A DNA stretch of 5,928 nt from Bacteroidia bacterium. GTDB taxonomy: Bacteria; Bacteroidota; Bacteroidia; Bacteroidales; VadinHA17. Under the pieces are notes generated by a model. The model was not told the origin of the DNA, ran no database searches, and worked only from the letters and a program-made list of their open reading frames with translations. The first letter of the stretch is position 1. Each line of letters starts with the position of its first letter. Shown here in pieces: positions 1-3,549 of the stretch. Where the stretch lies: the NCBI GenBank assembly GCA_026391515.1, contig JAPLEC010000116.1, positions 1 through 5,928 of the forward strand, given 5' to 3'. The translations under genes were made by a program, and so were the position numbers.

Positions 1-327
1 GTTCAGTGTTTATAAATCGTATTCCATACAGATTTATTGTTTCTATAACAACAGAAAATATTCTGTTAATAGTCGGAAAAAAGCGACATGTAAATCCGGA
101 GAATAAATAAATACAATTTTAAAGTTAGGGAAAATTTAAACTAACAAAATAGTTTTAGCTGTAAATATTTTTTGCCTGTGCCCAATTTGAGAGATATCAG
201 GAGTAGAAAGCTGAAATATAAAATGTTTACCAGAATTTATTTGCTTAACTTTAGGTAATTTAAAAAGCCGATATCATGAATCTGGCTTGTAAACATGTGA
301 CTCGTTAATAATCTAAATCCTGTTGAA
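1..327. other. A/T-rich upstream region without a convincing gene
   Basis: No open frame of useful length is present on either strand. The only plus-strand ATG frames are trivial, for example one of 10 codons starting at 276. I found no promoter with both a -33 TTG and a -7 TAnnTTTG at the right spacing, so the promoter of the SecD-like gene is unassigned. The stretch 223-296 contains an interrupted inverted repeat, listed separately. The left part may include the 3' flank of a gene outside the window, but nothing here shows that. Confidence 0.5.
223..296. repeat. Interrupted inverted repeat before the SecD-like gene
   Basis: ATGTTTAC (223-230) pairs with GTAAACAT (289-296), and the adjacent CAGA (231-234) pairs with TCTG (281-284), leaving a 4-nt bulge GCTT and a long A/T-rich loop. 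The structure ends about 31 bp before the start codon at 328, so it could fold in the 5' leader of that mRNA. The loop is long and the arms are A/T-rich, so chance is a real alternative. Confidence 0.3.
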
Positions 328-1662
328 ATGAAAACAAAAAAATCAATTTTAATCACGATTATTTTATCAGCTCTATTATTTGAAAGCTGCAATTCTCCGA
401 AAGGAAATTATAACATGAATTTAACTCTTGAAGTATCTGTAGAGAGTATTTTAAAAAATCTTTCGCACTATAATACTTATAAAACGTTTTTAGATGCTCT
501 TGAACGGACAAAAGAACTTCAGAAACAGAATCAGAATGATTACGTTACACTTTTTGGAAGAGCCTTCCAGGAGATAGATTCTAATCAGAGACTTGCTGCA
601 ATTTTCTCCCTGGCACCTGAAATGAGAGCCCATAACATTAATTTCGAGACTACAAATGATGAGGTTATTGCAGCACTTCGTGATGAAGTTTCCAAAGCCA
701 TTGATATAACCCCGTTAATACTGAAGACACGTATTTCAAGATGTGGATTATCAAGAAACCTAAAAAAAATTGAGCTTATTGACAATAGAATACATGTTGA
801 AATGTCCGGGATTGACGATCCAGAAAGAATTAAAAAGCTTTTAACTGCATCAAGTAAACTGGAATTCTGGGAGACATACGAGAACGAGGAGCTCATAAGA
901 AACCTGTTATTGGCAAACAAATTACTGAGAGATATGCAAATTACTACAGGAACAAAAAAAGTCGAAACCACTGAACAAATATTTCTTGAGGATACCATTA
1001 TTAAAAACGAATCTCAGTCACAGCCTGATTTTATTGAAAAAGATGCCATTAATGAAACAGGGTTAGTCATACAGGACACTGCTCATAATCCTCTGTTCAG
1101 AATCCTGAGGCCAAGGGTAGATAACCATGGACAACTCTGGCCTTCATGCATAATTGGCCTGGCGCTGGGAGAAGATACGGCAAAAGTTATTAGTTATTTG
1201 AAAATGGACACAATAAGAAAACTCTTTCCGGGTAATCTTAAATTTTACTGGAGTAAAAATCCGCATAAATATGATGTGTCAAAATCATTATATGAGCTTC
1301 ATGCTATAAAAAGGACCACCAGAGATGGTAGTCCTATACTGAGCGGAAATGTTATCACCTCTGTAAAGTCTTCTTCAAACAAACGAAGCTCAGTTGTGAA
1401 GATCAATTTAACGATGAATAGGAGAGGAACAGTGACCTGGGCAAGAGTAACAAGTAACAATATTGGACGCTGCATTGCAATTGTTGTTGATGATTATGTC
1501 AGGTCTTATCCGCGAGTTATGACTCAGATTGGAGGCGGCAAGACCCAAATTACAGGTGATTTCACAATTGAAGAAGCTGAGGACCTTGCCATCATCCTTA
1601 AATCGGGCAAATTACCAGCTGAAATTAAAATTGTTGAAGAACAAATAACACAAGGAAAATAA
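328..1662 (+). CDS. Predicted lipoprotein consisting of a free-standing SecD P1 (periplasmic) region
   Basis: This 444-residue protein begins with a lipoprotein-like signal: K2-K5, a hydrophobic core at about 7-18, then C21 in the context LLFESC. The lipobox is atypical, with F at -3 and E at -2. Everything after about residue 30 follows the periplasmic part of Bacteroidota SecD: MNLTLEVSVESIL (30-42), which in SecD follows the first membrane helix; DPERIKKLL then KLEFWETYE (164-185); the YELHAIK strand (322-328); IGRCIAIVVDDYVRSYPRV (379-397); and ITGDFTIEEAEDLA...LKSGKLPA (408-431). In SecD the next segment enters TM2, but here the protein stops at 444. TM1, TM2-6 and all of SecF are missing, and an N-terminal lipid anchor would replace TM1. 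Full SecD uses proton flow through its membrane part to help pull preproteins from the SecYEG exit; this protein cannot do that alone. It may be a chaperone-like or regulatory paralogue (inference). The start at 328 fits because an in-frame stop lies at 298 and the signal begins right at this ATG. It is apparently monocistronic. Confidence 0.85.
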   Translation: MKTKKSILITIILSALLFESCNSPKGNYNMNLTLEVSVESILKNLSHYNTYKTFLDALERTKELQKQNQNDYVTLFGRAFQEIDSNQRLAAIFSLAPEMRAHNINFETTNDEVIAALRDEVSKAIDITPLILKTRISRCGLSRNLKKIELIDNRIHVEMSGIDDPERIKKLLTASSKLEFWETYENEELIRNLLLANKLLRDMQITTGTKKVETTEQIFLEDTIIKNESQSQPDFIEKDAINETGLVIQDTAHNPLFRILRPRVDNHGQLWPSCIIGLALGEDTAKVISYLKMDTIRKLFPGNLKFYWSKNPHKYDVSKSLYELHAIKRTTRDGSPILSGNVITSVKSSSNKRSSVVKINLTMNRRGTVTWARVTSNNIGRCIAIVVDDYVRSYPRVMTQIGGGKTQITGDFTIEEAEDLAIILKSGKLPAEIKIVEEQITQGK

Positions 1663-1689
1663 ATTTTAAGAATGGATTTTTTTGAAAGG

Positions 1690-1718
1690 TTAAACAAACA
1701 GGTCGCTCCTATGGAGCT
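1690..1718 (+). repeat. Hairpin repeat, copy 1 (forward)
   Basis: The element has a conserved 5' tail CAAACAGGTC followed by a 5-bp stem GCTCC (1705-1709), loop TAT (1710-1712) and GGAGC (1713-1717), ending in T. It is the outer-left member of a nested inverted set and is mirrored by copy 4. Confidence 0.7.
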
Positions 1719-1742
1719 ATTACCATATTAAATAATTTTTTA

Positions 1743-1771
1743 CTACAAACAGACCGTTCCTGACGGGACTA
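1743..1771 (+). repeat. Hairpin repeat, copy 2 (forward)
   Basis: The tail CTACAAACAGACC is followed by stem GTTCC (1756-1760), loop TGAC (1761-1764) and GGGAC (1765-1769). The stem has one G-T wobble and the loop is one base longer than in the other copies. It is the inner-left member, and its tail matches the reverse complement of copy 3 at 11 consecutive bases (CTACAAACAGA). Confidence 0.65.
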
Positions 1772-1793
1772 AAAATTTGACTGGTTTTAATAT

Positions 1794-1820
1794 AGCCGCA
1801 TAGCGGCGATCTGTTTGTAG
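1794..1820 (-). repeat. Hairpin repeat, copy 3 (reverse)
   Basis: On the minus strand it reads CTACAAACAGATC, then stem GCCGC, loop TAT and GCGGC. On the plus strand the stem is GCCGC (1795-1799) / GCGGC (1803-1807) with loop ATA. It is the inner-right member of the nested inverted set. Confidence 0.7.
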
Positions 1821-1823
1821 CAC

Positions 1824-1843
1824 AAAACATTTGGAAATGTTTT
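1824..1843. repeat. Perfect A/T-rich palindrome between hairpin copies 3 and 4
   Basis: AAAACATTT (1824-1832) and AAATGTTTT (1835-1843) are exact reverse complements separated by GG. As RNA this gives about 8 bp closing a four-base loop. It could be an operator half-site pair for a regulator of the downstream membrane protein, or simply part of the repeat block. The stem is A/T-rich and no function is shown. Confidence 0.45.
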
Positions 1844-1845
1844 TG

Positions 1846-1870
1846 AGCTGCATAGCAGCGACCTGTTAAC
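1846..1870 (-). repeat. Hairpin repeat, copy 4 (reverse)
   Basis: On the minus strand it reads GTTAACAGGTC, then stem GCTGC, loop TAT and GCAGC. On the plus strand the stem is GCTGC (1847-1851) / GCAGC (1855-1859). It is the outer-right member and mirrors copy 1, sharing AACAGGTCGCT. It ends 43 bp before the start codon at 1914. Confidence 0.7.
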
Positions 1871-1913
1871 TTCAATTTTTCTTAACCTGATTACCCTGGC
1901 AGTAAATTCCGGA

Positions 1914-2198
1914 ATGGTAAAGGAGTCACGGACAAATACTTCCTCACTGATAGTCATGTTTGTTTTTGTCGGCCTCATTGTAATTGTCAACCTTGTGGTT
2001 GTTATCGGATTAATCAAGGGAAAAGCAACGCGCAAGAAGCTTTTGAACGGATTACTTGAAATGTACAGGGATCAGAAGGTTGAAAAATATTATGATGTTT
2101 CCCTTCTCGGGAATTACGACCTCAGGTACAACCTGTTTATACTGGTTGTTGTATTCACAGGTATTATTGCCACAATCGTACCGTTTATTTTGCGATAA
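1914..2198 (+). CDS. Small two-helix membrane protein, function unknown
   Basis: I do not recognise this 94-residue protein. It shows a short polar N-terminus (MVKESRTNTSS), a strong transmembrane helix at about 11-34 rich in V, I, L and F, a central polar segment at about 35-72 starting with a basic cluster (KGKATRKK, 35-42), and a second helix at about 73-92 that ends almost at the C-terminus (FILR). The basic loop suggests the middle segment lies in the cytoplasm and both ends face the periplasm (positive-inside inference). The frame is open upstream to 1821, but the ATG at 1914 is the only ATG in it and no Shine-Dalgarno is seen. The composition is that of a real membrane protein rather than a random frame. 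It runs tail-to-tail with the acylphosphatase-fusion gene, 7 bp between stops, and stands directly downstream of the hairpin-repeat block. No link to the SecD-like gene is evident beyond being on the same strand. Confidence 0.65.
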   Translation: MVKESRTNTSSLIVMFVFVGLIVIVNLVVVIGLIKGKATRKKLLNGLLEMYRDQKVEKYYDVSLLGNYDLRYNLFILVVVFTGIIATIVPFILR

Positions 2199-2204
2199 AA
2201 TAAA
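2184..2204. terminator. Possible weak bidirectional terminator between convergent genes
   Basis: TTTATTTT (2184-2191) and AAAATAAA (2197-2204) are exact inverted copies around a 5-nt loop GCGAT. The hairpin includes the stop codon of the small membrane protein and ends just before the stop of the opposing gene. It is symmetric with A and T runs, so it could act in both directions, but the stem has no G-C pairs and would be weak. Confidence 0.3.
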
Positions 2205-2205
2205 A

Positions 2206-3273
2206 TCAATATCCCCATTTCTTCATAACCTCCAGGTCGGCTTTTACACATTCCATCGGCGTTTTACCCTGGTACGACTCTTGTTCAATAATATAGACTT
2301 TTGTGTTTCCGGTCTTTTGTAACAGCTTAAGCACTTTCTTTACATTAACGATCCCCTCTCCGACAATAGTGCTTTCATATTGTTCACTCCCGCCTGTAAC
2401 CTTTATTCCATCCTTGACATGAATGTTTTCAAAACGACCCGGATACTGATTTACAACATCAACAGCCACTGCACCTCCGTTGTAAAGATTTGCGATATCT
2501 AATTGTACCACAACAAGATCGGGATCAAAGCTCTTCATCATAATATCGAACAGCTGTTCATTGTTCAGCTTTTCACTGAATTCAAAATTGTGGTTGTGGT
2601 AGCCAAATTTCATCCCATATTTTTTGCACAGCTCCCCGCATTTATTATAAATATCCATGTAATGTTTGAAAACATCATAGCTTTTTCTTATACTTTCATC
2701 CATCCATGAATTGATAAGATATTTTTGCTCCAGTGCGGCAGCATCTTCCACGGTATATTTCCAGCTATCGATAAAATCTTTTTTGGAATCATCCCAGTGC
2801 TCTTTGCCCAGAACAGTATGACCGCTTATCATTTTCAATCCCAGGTCATTCAGGACTTTTTTAAACTCTGAGGGTGAATATCCATAAAATTTACGGTCGA
2901 CATAACTGGCATGCTCAACATAAACATACCCCATCTTCGCCAGTCGGGTCAGTGATCCGAGAGGATCTTTAGTCATGTCGTCACGGATGGAATATAGCTG
3001 CAAGCCAACTATCCCTTTCTGTTTTACAGGAGAAAAAAGTTCTGAGCTTACACTATCAACGAAACCCGGTCCGGGCCAATCTCTGCACCACTTAATAAAT
3101 GCATTCAGCTGTTCCCTCGATCCTTCAGCTTCAATATAAACGCTACCGTCAGATAAATTTTTGACATAACCTGTGATGCCCCGTGTTATTGCCTCATTTG
3201 CAGTACTCCATCTGAATCCAACCCGCTGAACCCGTCCCGTGACATGGATCTTATAAAGCACTTTTTCTCCCAT
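2206..3273 (-). CDS. Fusion protein: acylphosphatase domain plus xylose-isomerase-like TIM barrel (sugar phosphate isomerase/epimerase family)
   Basis: This is a 355-residue protein without a signal peptide, so probably cytoplasmic. Residues 5-82 are an acylphosphatase: the signature GRVQRVGFR (13-21) carries the catalytic arginine R21, and GYVKNLSDGSVYIEAEG (35-51) carries the catalytic asparagine N39. That family hydrolyses acyl phosphates. From about 87 a TIM barrel of the xylose isomerase/IolE-like class begins: GLQLYSIRDD (90-99), MGYVYVEHA (114-122), SGHT (150-153), YHNHNFEF (225-232), QLDIANL (257-263), NIHVKD (283-288) and IIEQESY (328-334). Candidate metal or catalytic residues are H226, H228, D259, H285 and E330. 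This family isomerises or epimerises sugars and related polyols; the substrate is not predictable. The acylphosphatase seems to lack its own last strand (usually close to GFEIRY), at exactly the point where barrel strand 1 starts. Q-G-V of the signature is Q-R-V (R17). The frame is continuous through the join, so one polypeptide is expected. The terminal ATG is adjacent to the acylphosphatase start and fits the family. Confidence 0.85.
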   Translation of the reverse strand: MGEKVLYKIHVTGRVQRVGFRWSTANEAITRGITGYVKNLSDGSVYIEAEGSREQLNAFIKWCRDWPGPGFVDSVSSELFSPVKQKGIVGLQLYSIRDDMTKDPLGSLTRLAKMGYVYVEHASYVDRKFYGYSPSEFKKVLNDLGLKMISGHTVLGKEHWDDSKKDFIDSWKYTVEDAAALEQKYLINSWMDESIRKSYDVFKHYMDIYNKCGELCKKYGMKFGYHNHNFEFSEKLNNEQLFDIMMKSFDPDLVVVQLDIANLYNGGAVAVDVVNQYPGRFENIHVKDGIKVTGGSEQYESTIVGEGIVNVKKVLKLLQKTGNTKVYIIEQESYQGKTPMECVKADLEVMKKWGY

Positions 3274-3322
3274 TGCTATTTATTTTCTGACTATACAATT
3301 TGAGAATGTTGCATTAAAGTTA

Positions 3323-3352
3323 CAAATAAATGAATCATAAATGTAGCTTCAA
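3323..3352 (-). promoter_or_regulatory. Candidate Bacteroidota-type promoter for the acylphosphatase fusion gene
   Basis: Read on the minus strand, a -33 TTG (plus 3350-3352) is followed after 19 bp by TTTATTTG (plus 3323-3330), which matches the -7 element TAnnTTTG except at its second base. Transcription would start roughly 40-50 bp before the start codon. It was found by motif only. Confidence 0.4.
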
Positions 3353-3406
3353 ATTTTTTTATTCAGAAGTTCTGCAAGTTGATCAGGATGAGACTTATTA
3401 GTAAGA

Positions 3407-3482
3407 GTTACAGGTTGCATGTTGCAGGTTGCAAGTTGTGAAATAAAATTCAACCTGGAACCAGTAACTTGTAACATGCAAC
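3407..3482. repeat. 7-bp-phased inverted repeat (GTTGCAN heptamers)
   Basis: The left arm is five consecutive heptamers: GTTACAG, GTTGCAT, GTTGCAG, GTTGCAA and GTTGTGA (3407-3441). After a 9-bp spacer the right arm (3451-3482) is the same unit on the other strand, in exact 7-bp register: GTTGCAT, GTTACAA, GTTACTG, GTTCCAG and GTTG when read in reverse. The two arms can pair into one long imperfect hairpin. It lies between divergent genes, so it belongs to the leader region of neither mRNA if the candidate promoters are right. The spacing is much too short for a CRISPR array. Confidence 0.75.
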
Positions 3483-3499
3483 ACTTGACATAAATTAAT

Positions 3500-3530
3500 T
3501 TGACTTATTTCCCTTTCTTTCCTATCTTTA
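3500..3530 (+). promoter_or_regulatory. Candidate Bacteroidota-type promoter for the TIR gene
   Basis: TTG (3500-3502) is followed after 20 bp by TATCTTTA (3523-3530), which matches the -7 element TAnnTTTG except for the final base. Predicted transcription would start near 3537, giving a very short leader of about 13 nt before the ATG at 3550. There is no Shine-Dalgarno, as is usual in this phylum. It was found by motif only. Confidence 0.45.
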
Positions 3531-3549
3531 TCATAATGAATACTTAATC

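Larger units (their letters stand above)
1663..1913. other. Intergenic block made of hairpin repeats
   Basis: No gene is supported here. Most of the block is occupied by four copies of a short hairpin element (1690-1718, 1743-1771, 1794-1820, 1846-1870), plus a perfect A/T-rich palindrome between copies 3 and 4. No classical terminator with a GC stem and T-run follows the stop at 1662; the hairpin copies may serve that purpose for the upstream gene. Confidence 0.7.

Noticed and set aside
585..998. Minus-strand open frame of 137 codons inside the SecD-like gene
   Set aside because: It is fully antisense to a gene with clear family match, is rich in Ser and Ile from reversed codons, and has no recognisable motif.
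328..1662. Truncated secDF pseudogene
   Set aside because: The frame is intact, a new lipoprotein signal replaces TM1, and both ends coincide with the P1 domain borders; DNA after 1662 shows no remnant of TM2-6.
1663..1740. Standard Rho-independent terminator after the SecD-like gene
   Set aside because: The T-run near 1678 has no GC stem in front of it; the first hairpin (1705-1717) is a repeat copy and has no immediate T-run.
1787..2035. Minus-strand open frame of 82 codons across the hairpin block and the small membrane protein start
   Set aside because: It is low-complexity Thr/Arg/Ile sequence that runs through repeat units; the plus-strand frame gives a coherent two-helix protein instead.
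2056..2322. Plus-strand open frame of 88 codons overlapping the 3' ends of two genes
   Set aside because: It overlaps the small membrane protein in another frame and then runs antisense to the conserved C-terminus of the TIM-barrel gene.
3407..3482. CRISPR-like array
   Set aside because: The units are only 7 bp with no spacers and switch strand halfway, so this is an inverted tandem repeat.
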